DNA from: Schleiferiaceae bacterium
Lineage (GTDB): Bacteria > Bacteroidota > Bacteroidia > Flavobacteriales > Schleiferiaceae
Assembly (NCBI GenBank): GCA_018401735.1
Contig: JAGYKI010000013.1
Location: 1-64,000, forward strand
DNA: 64,000 nucleotides
Direction of reading: 5' to 3'
Under the pieces are notes generated by a model, which was given only the letters and a program-made list of their open reading frames with translations, did no database searches and was not told the origin of the DNA. A program made the position numbers and the translations under genes. Numbering within the stretch: position 1 is the stretch's first letter; every line of letters starts with the position of its first letter. Below, one piece after another: positions 54,479 through 62,901 of this stretch.

Positions 54479-57139
54479 ATGAAAAAAATCGCTACCCTAT
54501 TATTCGGAATTTGTTTTTTTGGCCTGCAGGCTACTCATAACCGTGCAGGAGAAATTACCTATAAGTGGTTAAACGGTTTTACCTATGAAGTTACCATTAC
54601 TACTTACACCCGTGCTTGTGAACTTTGCGCCGATCGCTGCGATTTAACCATTAACTGGGGCGATGGTAGTAGCGATGTTCTTCTGCGAAATAACGGTAAT
54701 AATACGCGATGCTTAACGGGGCGTGATGGCGTAATAATCGATCAGGTAAACCGCATTCGCAAAAACACTTATACCGGCACGCATACTTATCCTGCCGCAG
54801 GTAGCTATCTAATTTACATGGAAGACCGCAACCGAAATGCGGGTATTAGCAATATAATTAATAGTGATCAGGTTCCTTTTTATATTGCCAGTGAACTTTT
54901 TATCTCGCCCAGCTTAGGACCCAATAGTTCGCCCATATTAACTAATCCGCCGGTAGAGCGCGGCTGCAAAGACAAACGTTTTGAGCACAGCCCGGGTGCC
55001 TACGATCCTGATGGCGATAGTTTAGCTTATCGACTTACTTTTTCGCGCACCGAAAATGGTGACCCCATTCAAACTATTTACGATCCCCAATATGTGCAAG
55101 ACTCCGTAAAAATTGACCCTACCACGGGTTTATTTTATTGGGATGTACCTCAAAATGTAGGGCAATATAACTTTGCCTTCGAAATTATTGAGTACCGCAA
55201 AAACTCGCAAGGCCGCTATGTGCGCATAGGCTATGTTACCCGCGATTTACAGATTGATATTGAGGACTGCCCCAACAATCCCCCCGAAATATTACCCATT
55301 GGCCCTTTCTGCGTAGAAGCGGGGACGAATTTAAATTTCGTGGTTCAAGCCGATGACCAAGACAATGATGTGGTAGATCTAACCGCCTTTGGCGGACCCT
55401 TTATCACTAATCCTGCGGCTACCTTTTCGGGTGCTACTGGCTTACCTATAATTTCAGGCTTTTTTAATTGGGCCACTACCTGCGACCTCGTACGAAAGCA
55501 GCCCTATCAAGTAACTTTTAAAGCCGAAGATGCGCCGGCTTTTAACGATATTCCCCTAACTGATTTATATACGACTGAAATTACCGTAGTTGCGCCTGCC
55601 CCACAGAACCCATCGGCCGGACCAGAGGGCAGAGCCTTACGCTTAAACTGGGACCCTAGTATTTGTGCGCAAGCCGAAGGATATTTAATCTACCGTCGTG
55701 AAAGTACTTATGGCTTTGTTCCTAGCCAATGTGAAACTGGGGTGCCCGCCTACACGGGCTATGCGTTTATCGACTCCCTAAGCAGTGGCGTGGCCCTAAG
55801 CAGTTATTTAGACAATCAAAATGTAGAAACCGGTAAGCTTTATTGCTACATGGTGGTAGCCTATTTTGCCGATGAAGCCGAAAGTTATGCTTCGGAAGAG
55901 TTTTGTGCTGCCCTGCCGCTAAACCTCCCCATGCTTACTAAAGTAGATGTGGCGAATACCTCAACGGTAACAGGCGATATCGACATCGAATGGATTGCTC
56001 CCCCTGAATTTGATAGTGTGGTTTTTCCTCCGCCTTACCAATACGAACTGAAACGCAGCAGCACCGAAAACACCGAAAATGCCGTATTAATTTCTACGCA
56101 AAACGGTTTAGTTAATGGTCAGTTCAACGACCAAGGGCTGAATACGCGTGATAGCTCTTATGTGTATACAATAGATTTATACTCTGGGCCTAACCGCGAT
56201 TTTGTGGGATCTTCTAGCAAGGCCAGCTCAGTTTTTTTAAAAACCAGTGGGCTTGATAGCGGCATGCAATTAGATTTCGAGTTTAAAACGCCTTGGCAAA
56301 ATGATCGCTTTGTAATTTACCGCGAAAACCCCCGTGGCAGCGGGAACTTTGATAGTATTGCCGAAAGTTTTGCGCCCAGCTATCGCGATACCGGTTTAAC
56401 CAATGGCGAAAATTATTGCTACTACGTAAAAAGTGTGGGCCGCTATACCGCAAGTGATAGTTTGCCTCAACCGCTTTTAAACCGCAGTCAGATTAGCTGT
56501 AATGTGGCGCGCGATACCATTGCGCCTTGCACCCCACAGTTTAGTCTGCGCAATGTTTGCCCCGATACCATTTACTTCAGTTGGCGTTTACAAGATTTAG
56601 GCAATTGCAGTAATGATCTTGCCCGTATTAATATTTACTTCCGCACGGGCACGGGCGGTTATGGCGATACGCCCTTTTTAAGTATCCCCGCTAGGGGCGA
56701 TTCTACCATTAAATTTGTGAGCGACTCGCCCATATTTGGTTGTTATGCGGCCACTGCGGTAGATGACGCCGGAAATGACCCGGGTGGCACCGATAACGAA
56801 AGTCCTTTAAGTAGCGAAGTTTGTATTCAAAGTTGTTTTACCATTGGGTTTCCCAATGTTTTCTCACCCAATAACGATGGTGTTAACGATGAGTTTTTAC
56901 CTACCGAAATTGACCAAGTGAAAGACTTAGAAATTCAAATTTACAACCGTTGGGGAGGCTTAGTTTACGAAGCCAAAAGCGTAGAAGAGTTTCTTTCACC
57001 TGGCTGGACAGGGCAATCGCAGCAATTAAATGCTCCTGCGCCTGAAGGAGTTTACTATTACGTTTGCAGCTTTACCGCTGAAAGTTTAGGCGATTCCAGC
57101 GAACAAGTTGCCACCGGATTTGTCCACTTATTTAGATAA
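54479..57139 (+). CDS. T9SS type B sorting-domain secreted protein with PKD-like and fibronectin-like regions
   Basis: The product of 886 residues starts at ATG 54479 with a signal peptide (IATLLFGICFFGLQA), then THNRAGEITYKWL. The early region has a PKD-like segment (LTINWGDGSSD, GTHTYPAAGSYLIYM), followed by RTENGDPIQ and GLFYWDVPQNVGQYNFAFEIIEYR, matching the layout of the protein at 44424. Fibronectin-like stretches follow at about 380-720, and the end is a type B sorting domain (FPNVFSPNNDGVNDEFLPTEI, IYNRWGGLVYEAKS). It is expected to be exported to the surface. It contains many cysteines. No catalytic motif is visible, and the two related proteins flank the fatty-acid operon. Confidence 0.8.
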   Translation: MKKIATLLFGICFFGLQATHNRAGEITYKWLNGFTYEVTITTYTRACELCADRCDLTINWGDGSSDVLLRNNGNNTRCLTGRDGVIIDQVNRIRKNTYTGTHTYPAAGSYLIYMEDRNRNAGISNIINSDQVPFYIASELFISPSLGPNSSPILTNPPVERGCKDKRFEHSPGAYDPDGDSLAYRLTFSRTENGDPIQTIYDPQYVQDSVKIDPTTGLFYWDVPQNVGQYNFAFEIIEYRKNSQGRYVRIGYVTRDLQIDIEDCPNNPPEILPIGPFCVEAGTNLNFVVQADDQDNDVVDLTAFGGPFITNPAATFSGATGLPIISGFFNWATTCDLVRKQPYQVTFKAEDAPAFNDIPLTDLYTTEITVVAPAPQNPSAGPEGRALRLNWDPSICAQAEGYLIYRRESTYGFVPSQCETGVPAYTGYAFIDSLSSGVALSSYLDNQNVETGKLYCYMVVAYFADEAESYASEEFCAALPLNLPMLTKVDVANTSTVTGDIDIEWIAPPEFDSVVFPPPYQYELKRSSTENTENAVLISTQNGLVNGQFNDQGLNTRDSSYVYTIDLYSGPNRDFVGSSSKASSVFLKTSGLDSGMQLDFEFKTPWQNDRFVIYRENPRGSGNFDSIAESFAPSYRDTGLTNGENYCYYVKSVGRYTASDSLPQPLLNRSQISCNVARDTIAPCTPQFSLRNVCPDTIYFSWRLQDLGNCSNDLARINIYFRTGTGGYGDTPFLSIPARGDSTIKFVSDSPIFGCYAATAVDDAGNDPGGTDNESPLSSEVCIQSCFTIGFPNVFSPNNDGVNDEFLPTEIDQVKDLEIQIYNRWGGLVYEAKSVEEFLSPGWTGQSQQLNAPAPEGVYYYVCSFTAESLGDSSEQVATGFVHLFR

Positions 57140-57146
57140 AAAATTT

Positions 57147-57737
57147 ATGTTTACGGGAATTATAGAAAGCATGGGCCAACTTGAGGCTCTGCGTCCAGAA
57201 GGCTCTAATCTTCACCTTACTTTTTCATCTGCTTTTACGGATGAATTAAAGATTGACCAAAGCTTAGCACATAATGGCGTTTGCCTTACGGTGGTAGGAA
57301 TTGATGGAAAAAACTACACGGTAACCGCGATTGATGAAACTTTAAAGCGCAGTAATTTGGGAAGCCTCCAGGTAGGCAATCTGGTAAATTTAGAACGTTG
57401 TATGTCGGCTAATGGTCGCTTCGACGGACATATTGTGCAGGGCCATGTAGATACCATGGGAACTTGCCAGTCGGTGCAAGAAAAAGACGGCAGCTGGGAG
57501 TTTAAAATTCAATATCCCAAAAACCCCAATCACATTACGGTCGAAAAAGGCTCTATCACCATTAATGGCGTTAGTCTCACTGTGGTAGATTCGGAAGACG
57601 ATTGGTTTTCGGTAGCGATAATTCCGTATACCTACGAGCATACCAGCTTCCGCGAACTAAAGCCCGGCGATCTGGTAAACTTAGAGTTTGATGTAGTGGG
57701 TAAGTACGTCGCGCGGATTTTAGGGAAAACGAGCTAA
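57147..57737 (+). CDS. ribE: riboflavin synthase alpha subunit
   Basis: The product is about 196 residues, starting at MFTGIIE, the invariant N-terminus of this family. Two lumazine-binding repeats are visible: LAHNGVCLTVVGID with GHIVQGHVDTMG, and ITINGVSLTVVDSE with the second half VAIIPYTYEHTSF. It converts 6,7-dimethyl-8-ribityllumazine to riboflavin. A longer reading from 57108 overlaps the upstream gene and is rejected. It starts seven bases after the T9SS type B stop. Confidence 0.95.
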   Translation: MFTGIIESMGQLEALRPEGSNLHLTFSSAFTDELKIDQSLAHNGVCLTVVGIDGKNYTVTAIDETLKRSNLGSLQVGNLVNLERCMSANGRFDGHIVQGHVDTMGTCQSVQEKDGSWEFKIQYPKNPNHITVEKGSITINGVSLTVVDSEDDWFSVAIIPYTYEHTSFRELKPGDLVNLEFDVVGKYVARILGKTS

Positions 57738-57738
57738 A

Positions 57739-57778
57739 TAACGTGAATTCGACAATAAATTAGAGCATCAGATTTTCA
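57739..57778 (+). repeat. dispersed 3'-end repeat, copy E (left inverted terminus)
   Basis: The plus strand reads TAACGTGAATTCGAC, AATAAATTAG, AGCATCAG, ATTTTCAAT directly after the ribE stop. It faces copy C at the other end of the gap in inverted orientation. Confidence 0.6.
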
Positions 57779-57809
57779 ATGGAAGGAAAAGACTAGTCTG
57801 GATCGTGCA

Positions 57810-57930
57810 GCTGTAGCGGGCTACAGCAAATGAGCTAGATGCAGGATTTTCATTTTTATTGGAAAATCCGTTTAGGCCCCTTCTAAAAAGCGGCTTTCCA
57901 CGCTCAGCAGCTCACAATAGCCCGCTATTG
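57810..57930. repeat. hairpin-rich segment between ribE and dxs
   Basis: Three perfect inverted repeats lie here: GCTGTAGC/GCTACAGC (57810-57827, two-base loop), GGATTTTC/GAAAATCC (57844-57869, ten-base loop), and CAATAGC/GCTATTG (57915-57930, two-base loop). No ORF is evident. They lie between inverted copies E and C of the dispersed repeat. Confidence 0.65.
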
Positions 57931-57953
57931 CTTCACTGCTTCGGCTTGAGACC

Positions 57954-58001
57954 CACTATTTACAAGAGGTCTGAGGCCTAATTTTACGTCGAACTCACGT
58001 T
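57954..58001 (-). repeat. dispersed 3'-end repeat, copy C (right inverted terminus)
   Basis: The minus strand reads TTAACGTGAGTTCGAC, GTAAAATTAGGCCTCAGACC, TCTTGTAAATAGTGG. The TGA in GTGAGTTC is the stop codon of dxs at 57995. Confidence 0.7.
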
Positions 58002-59644
58002 AAATACTTCTTCAAGGCATTGGCGGTCATTCCTAGTTCCTCCAACTGCTCAAGGCGAGATGCGTGGGCAATAAAATAATCGGGTAAACAGATGCTTTTA
58101 ATTTGGCCCTTTAGATTATGTTCGGCTTTAAGGCGAGCTAAATTGCTTGCCAAACCGCCAGCATAAGTGTTTTCTTCTAAGCAAATTATTAATTCGCTTT
58201 CCTTTAACTGCTCGAAAATATCTCCGTCGGGGAAAGGTTTTAAAATGGGCAGATGTAAATGACCCCATTCGCTATTTTGTACCGCCTCTTGTGCTTGCGC
58301 CGCCAAAGAACCAAAGCTAATGATGAGTTTCTGCTTTCTATTTTGCCACCAATGCGGACGGTAGGATTTCCACAAATGCTCCTTGCTTAAATCAATATCG
58401 TCTTTAGGAAAGCGGATAAAGCAAGCTTCCTCTTGCGCTAGCGACCAAGAAATCATTTCCCGTAGGGCCTTTTCTCCCGCGGGAGCCGCAATACGCAGAT
58501 TAGGAACGGCGCTTAATAAACTAATATCAAAAGCCCCGTGGTGCGTGGGGCCATCTTCTCCCACTAAACCCGCGCGATCGATTAGAAAAACGGGCGCCAA
58601 CTTTTGTAAGGCTACATCGTGAATAATTTGATCGATGGCTCTTTGGGCGAAAGTGCTGTAAATATGAACAATAGGTTTTAATCCTGACGCGGCCATTGCA
58701 GCCGCCATGGTCACTACGTGCTGTTCAGCAATGCCCACATCAATAACCCTAGTGGGAAAGGCCGCCTTAAGGCTATTTAGCTGCGCTCCTGCTAACATGG
58801 CGGGACTCAGAAGCACCAAGTTATCATTACTAGTAAACTCTGCCATTAGGCTCGCTTCTACCACGTCCTGAAAGCTAGTTGTTACTACCCTTTCTTCCGC
58901 TCGGGGGCGAGATGCCTTTAGTAGGCCTTTTCCCTTCGAAGTTTTAAGGTGTAAAAATTTCGGTCCTTTTATTTCTTGCGCATCTGCGAAAGCGGACAAA
59001 AGAGCGGGAATAGAGTTACCCTCGCTTAAATGGATATAATGGAAGCCCAGACTTTCTGCGAGACTTTGATAACGACCAAACTCTTTCAGGGCGCCCACAT
59101 TTTCGTCGATGCTGATACCATTATCGTTAAGAATAATCCACACATCGGCCTGCTCTTGACCTAAGTAGTTTAAGGCTTCGAAGCTCATGCCGCCGGTAAA
59201 AGCACCGTCGCCAATTACGGCTATAAATTCAGCCTTTTCCTTTTTCAGTTGAGCCGCCTTCCAAAACCCAGCAATGGCCGAAGGTGCGGTAGAAGAATGC
59301 CCTGCCCCAAATGGATCGAAGTCACTCTCAAAGCGATTAGTAAAACCCGATAAACCCTCTTTCTGGCGATTCTGGCGAAAGCCCTCTTTACGACCGGTAA
59401 TAATTTTGTGGAAATACGCTTGATGCCCCACATCCCAAACGAGGATATCCTGTGGGGTATTGAAATGATAATGCAAAGCAACGGATAACTCGGCTACCCC
59501 TAAACTGGAGAGAAGGTGACCCTTTTTACCTTGGCCTTCCACCTGGGCAAAACGGCGCAACTCCTCGCAAAAAGCGGGAAGCTCGGCCGGCGCAAAAGAC
59601 CTTAAGGAATTAACTCCTTGATACGTTTTTAGCAAATCACTCAT
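57995..59644 (-). CDS. dxs: 1-deoxy-D-xylulose-5-phosphate synthase (short form)
   Basis: The 549-residue product has the DXS motifs: GKKGHLLSSLGVAELSVALHYHF (in pieces), WDVGHQAYFHKIITGR, the thiamine-diphosphate motif GDGAFTGGMSFEALN with the NDN segment, and DVGIAEQHVVTMAAAMA and DRAGLVGEDGPTHHGAFDIS in the pyrimidine-binding half. Most bacterial enzymes have about 620 residues; this one is about 70 shorter, mainly between the two halves. It makes DXP from pyruvate and glyceraldehyde-3-phosphate for isoprenoids, thiamine and pyridoxal phosphate. I chose the ATG at 59644. A TACCTTTG box at 59658-59651 would leave almost no leader. Its stop lies in repeat copy C. Confidence 0.92.
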   Translation of the reverse strand: MSDLLKTYQGVNSLRSFAPAELPAFCEELRRFAQVEGQGKKGHLLSSLGVAELSVALHYHFNTPQDILVWDVGHQAYFHKIITGRKEGFRQNRQKEGLSGFTNRFESDFDPFGAGHSSTAPSAIAGFWKAAQLKKEKAEFIAVIGDGAFTGGMSFEALNYLGQEQADVWIILNDNGISIDENVGALKEFGRYQSLAESLGFHYIHLSEGNSIPALLSAFADAQEIKGPKFLHLKTSKGKGLLKASRPRAEERVVTTSFQDVVEASLMAEFTSNDNLVLLSPAMLAGAQLNSLKAAFPTRVIDVGIAEQHVVTMAAAMAASGLKPIVHIYSTFAQRAIDQIIHDVALQKLAPVFLIDRAGLVGEDGPTHHGAFDISLLSAVPNLRIAAPAGEKALREMISWSLAQEEACFIRFPKDDIDLSKEHLWKSYRPHWWQNRKQKLIISFGSLAAQAQEAVQNSEWGHLHLPILKPFPDGDIFEQLKESELIICLEENTYAGGLASNLARLKAEHNLKGQIKSICLPDYFIAHASRLEQLEELGMTANALKKYLT

Positions 59645-59759
59645 GGCCGGCAAAGGTAAATCTTGGCCGTGAATAAACGCCGCGCTTAGGAATGGTTTTA
59701 ATTAAGGTGACTCTGCCCAAATAGCCAGAGCCGCGAAATTTGCCCACTCGTTAAAATCC

Positions 59760-61292
59760 CTATTCTTTTAATTTCACTACTAGGTCACAATCCAAGTCAA
59801 AATCGCGCATAATCATATAGGGGCCTGTGGGGTAGCGATCTTCACTAAAGCGAGCTTTTAAGAATCGGGGCTCAGTTTCTTCATAATTGCTAATTTCTTG
59901 CGAGAGGAGCTCACCCGTATTTAAATCGAAGGAGAGAATTTTTTGATCGGCTCTTTTTAGATCGTAAGGAAATATAAGATTTGCACTGATGTGTTTTTCT
60001 CCTGAATATTTATCATCTTGCCTTTGGTTAAAAATAAGCTTGAGTTGATTTCCCGAAATAATGGAACTAAAACCGGAGAAAAAGTAATAGCTCTCATAAC
60101 CCATATCATTGCTGACAGCCTGAAATTTATCAACCGTCTTTGTCCACAATGTTTCTCCATTAGCACTATGGCGACTAACAATAAGGAAGTCTCTAAGATC
60201 CCCTCCTACTAAGGCTTTATTCTGATGCTCTAAAATGGTGAGGTAATCACTATTAGCCAAGGTAAATACTCTTTTATCATAAAACTGAACCGCTGATTTA
60301 TACCTTTCTTGCACAGCGGTGTATGATTTTGGCCAAGCTTGTTTCTCTGACAAGGGAAAATAATAAACATTTTCTGATATTAACTCCTGATTAAAACTAT
60401 TGATAAGCATGTTATAATGACCTAAAAGCTCGTAATACTTGTAGGTGCCTGGCCTTCTATTCGCGTAATCCTCAGGTTCGCAATCTTTCAAAATCAAGCC
60501 GCTAACTAGAATAGTGTCAGTATTTAAACGGTCTAGTTGAATATTTCCAATAAACTCCCCCACTGCAATGAGGTCTTTTGTAAAGTTTATTTTAATGGTG
60601 GCATAACTATTTACCCTTTGTGCAATAAGAAGGCTTTTACCATCCATGGCCAGAGAGAATACGTTACCTTCATCATCAATTAAAGCTGGCGGCGTATAGG
60701 CTACTTCGAAAGCCTTGTTTACTACACTGTTTCCATTTTCGTATGTCTCGTCACTTTCTCCGATTAAATTAAGTTCAGCGTCGAAAAGGCTAGAATGCAG
60801 CGTTTTATCATTAGTAATGGCTTGGGCGAAAATCAAAAGGTAATTTCCACTGGGATCAAAATATGCAAGGGCAGCCTCAGGGAGAAAGCGCTTGGAACTT
60901 GACTTTAGACCAAGGTTTCCTGCGCCCACTTTTTCTCCTTTGGCATTAAACCTCATAAATGCAATCTGCTTTCTCGATTTTAAACTAATAATAATCAAGT
61001 CCCCCTTTATAACTCCTAGTCCCACAACGTATTCAAGCGCTGCGTCTTCAACGCTGAAGCTGTTTAAGGTAGCACCCGTGTTTTTATCAATAAAAAAAAG
61101 TTCCTCTTTGGTGGTCTTACGCAAGTTCCACACGGCATAACTATCCTTTAAATCAAAAATATTCAAGACTTTGTTTGACATCCTGCCTGAATTGGGTACT
61201 TGCAAAACCGTTTCAAACTCGAGTTTTTGAGCACTAAGTGCTGAAGCAAGAACAAGAAAGATAAAAATAACTTTGAGCCATTTATTTTTCAT
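59760..61292 (-). CDS. secreted protein of unrecognised family, tandem paralogue 1
   Basis: The product is 510 residues from ATG 61292, with a signal peptide (VIFIFLVLASALSAQ). I recognise no named domain. The N-terminus EFETVLQVPNSGRMSNKVLNIFDLKDSYAVWN and the end RYPTGPYMIMRDFDLDCDLVV (read in pieces) are conserved in the two following paralogues. Repeated blocks of alternating strand and turn (FFIDKNTGATL, LKGDLIIISL, YLLIFAQAI, DYLTILEHQ, GETLWTKTVDKFQ) suggest a beta-propeller-like fold, which is inference. It lacks a T9SS sorting domain, so a periplasmic or surface location is uncertain. It is the third gene of a minus-strand tandem array. Confidence 0.7.
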   Translation of the reverse strand: MKNKWLKVIFIFLVLASALSAQKLEFETVLQVPNSGRMSNKVLNIFDLKDSYAVWNLRKTTKEELFFIDKNTGATLNSFSVEDAALEYVVGLGVIKGDLIIISLKSRKQIAFMRFNAKGEKVGAGNLGLKSSSKRFLPEAALAYFDPSGNYLLIFAQAITNDKTLHSSLFDAELNLIGESDETYENGNSVVNKAFEVAYTPPALIDDEGNVFSLAMDGKSLLIAQRVNSYATIKINFTKDLIAVGEFIGNIQLDRLNTDTILVSGLILKDCEPEDYANRRPGTYKYYELLGHYNMLINSFNQELISENVYYFPLSEKQAWPKSYTAVQERYKSAVQFYDKRVFTLANSDYLTILEHQNKALVGGDLRDFLIVSRHSANGETLWTKTVDKFQAVSNDMGYESYYFFSGFSSIISGNQLKLIFNQRQDDKYSGEKHISANLIFPYDLKRADQKILSFDLNTGELLSQEISNYEETEPRFLKARFSEDRYPTGPYMIMRDFDLDCDLVVKLKE

Positions 61293-61317
61293 AATTAGGT
61301 TGATGTTTTTCATTTAA

Positions 61318-62877
61318 TTATTTAATCTCAACGACTACATCGCGGTCTAATTCGAAATCGCGCATAATCATGTAGGGGCCATTTGGGTATAATACGTCAC
61401 TAAACTCGCCTTTTAAGAAACGTGGTGCTGTTTCTTTATAATTGCTAATTTCTTTGGACAATACTTCACCGGTTTTCAAATTGAGTGATACAATTTTTTG
61501 CTCTGATTTCTTCAGGTTGCTTTCGGCTACTAGCAAAGTTTTGTGAGAAGAAACATCCTGTTTTTCGCCTTCTCTTTGATTAAAAATAAGTTTCAATTGA
61601 TTTTCGCTAATAATGGAACCAAACCCCGTGAAAAGATGATAGCTAATGTAAGCTGGGTTAGCCGGTTTACCTTGAAATTTATCCACGGTATTCGTCCAAA
61701 CAATATTACCATTAGGCTGGTGGCGGCTTACAATAAGGAAGTCTCTGACAAAAATTCCCTTCGTGAAATTTCGATGCTCTATAATGGTTAAATAATCTCC
61801 TTTTTCGAGGGGGAATACTCTCTTATCGAAATGCTGTGAAACAGACTCAGCCTTTTCCTGAGCGGCGGTAAAAGACTGAGGCCATCCTTGTTTTTGAGAT
61901 TCCGAGAAGTAAATTACATTTTCTGAGATTAACTCTTGTGTGAGACTATTAATCAACATATTGTAATGACCCAGAAGCTCATAAAACACAGGGGTGCCGA
62001 GATAATACCCCTGACCATTAAATTCTGCTTTACCCTTTTTCAAAACCAAGCCCGTCACCAAAATCGTATCTTGATTTAACTGGTCTATATGAGTGCTCCC
62101 GATGCCTTCTCCTAGGGCCATAAGATCCTTTGATACATTTATCTTAATGGTAGAATAGTTATTCACCCTTTGCGAGATTTGTATACTGCGTCCTTCTTTA
62201 GAAAGCGAAAATATATTACCCTCTTCGTCCACTACTCTGGCAATGTCATCGTTTAACACGACGGCTAAAAACGCTTCTTCCATATCATCAAAGGCATCAT
62301 AACCTTCTCCTAAAAAGTTAAGTTTCGCATCGAAAACACTGGTATAAAAGGTCTTGTTATCGCCAGGGATGTTAGAGGTAATCACCAAATACTCACCCGT
62401 TGGGTTAAAATAGGCACGCGCGGATTGACGCAAGTAATCTTTGGTATCGGCTTCTTTAAAGAGACTACCTGAGCTAGTCTTTTCCCCCTTGGCATTAAAG
62501 CTAACGTAAAACAAGGGGTTACCTTTAAACCCTTTATTGCTTCCGAATAGCTTGTTTTCTGTGGGGTCTAAGCCAAGCAGAACCAGTTCATTATTCAAAA
62601 CTCCGATACCAATGGGATTAGCCACCGCGAGATCTGTGATACTTGCTCTATTTAAAACAGCCCCTGTTTTTTTATCTATGAAGAAAAGCTCTTCCTCTAA
62701 GAGCTTACGCGAATTCCAAACCACGTAACTTTCTTTTAAATCATAAATATTCAACACTTTATTAAAGGTTCGATCCGACTCTGGAACCTGTAAAAGGATT
62801 TCAAATTCGGTTTTTTGGGCGTTTAACTGAAAAGCTAAAATGAAACTTAAAAGGGCTTTAGAAAATTGCTGTAGCAT
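61318..62877 (-). CDS. secreted protein of unrecognised family, tandem paralogue 2
   Basis: This 519-residue product has a signal peptide (ALLSFILAFQLNAQ) and the same start (EFEILLQVPESDRTFNKVLNIYDLKESYVVWN, in pieces) and end (NGPYMIMRDFELDRDVVVEIK) as paralogue 1. Shared internal blocks include EELFFIDKKTGAVLN, GHYNMLINSLTQELISENV, DYLTIIEHRN, WTNTVDKFQG and ENQLKLIFNQREG. Identity with paralogue 1 looks roughly one half by eye. The gaps to both neighbours are only about 25 bases, so the three genes probably form one transcript. The function is unknown. Confidence 0.7.
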   Translation of the reverse strand: MLQQFSKALLSFILAFQLNAQKTEFEILLQVPESDRTFNKVLNIYDLKESYVVWNSRKLLEEELFFIDKKTGAVLNRASITDLAVANPIGIGVLNNELVLLGLDPTENKLFGSNKGFKGNPLFYVSFNAKGEKTSSGSLFKEADTKDYLRQSARAYFNPTGEYLVITSNIPGDNKTFYTSVFDAKLNFLGEGYDAFDDMEEAFLAVVLNDDIARVVDEEGNIFSLSKEGRSIQISQRVNNYSTIKINVSKDLMALGEGIGSTHIDQLNQDTILVTGLVLKKGKAEFNGQGYYLGTPVFYELLGHYNMLINSLTQELISENVIYFSESQKQGWPQSFTAAQEKAESVSQHFDKRVFPLEKGDYLTIIEHRNFTKGIFVRDFLIVSRHQPNGNIVWTNTVDKFQGKPANPAYISYHLFTGFGSIISENQLKLIFNQREGEKQDVSSHKTLLVAESNLKKSEQKIVSLNLKTGEVLSKEISNYKETAPRFLKGEFSDVLYPNGPYMIMRDFELDRDVVVEIK

Positions 62878-62901
62878 ATTTATATTTGGGTTTTGAGTTT
62901 C

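Noticed and set aside
57108..57146. Upstream start for ribE
   Set aside because: It overlaps the end of the preceding gene, and the family starts at MFTGIIE.
57810..57930. A small structured RNA gene
   Set aside because: The hairpins are unconnected and no promoter box was found; a repeat element explains them better, though expression was not tested.
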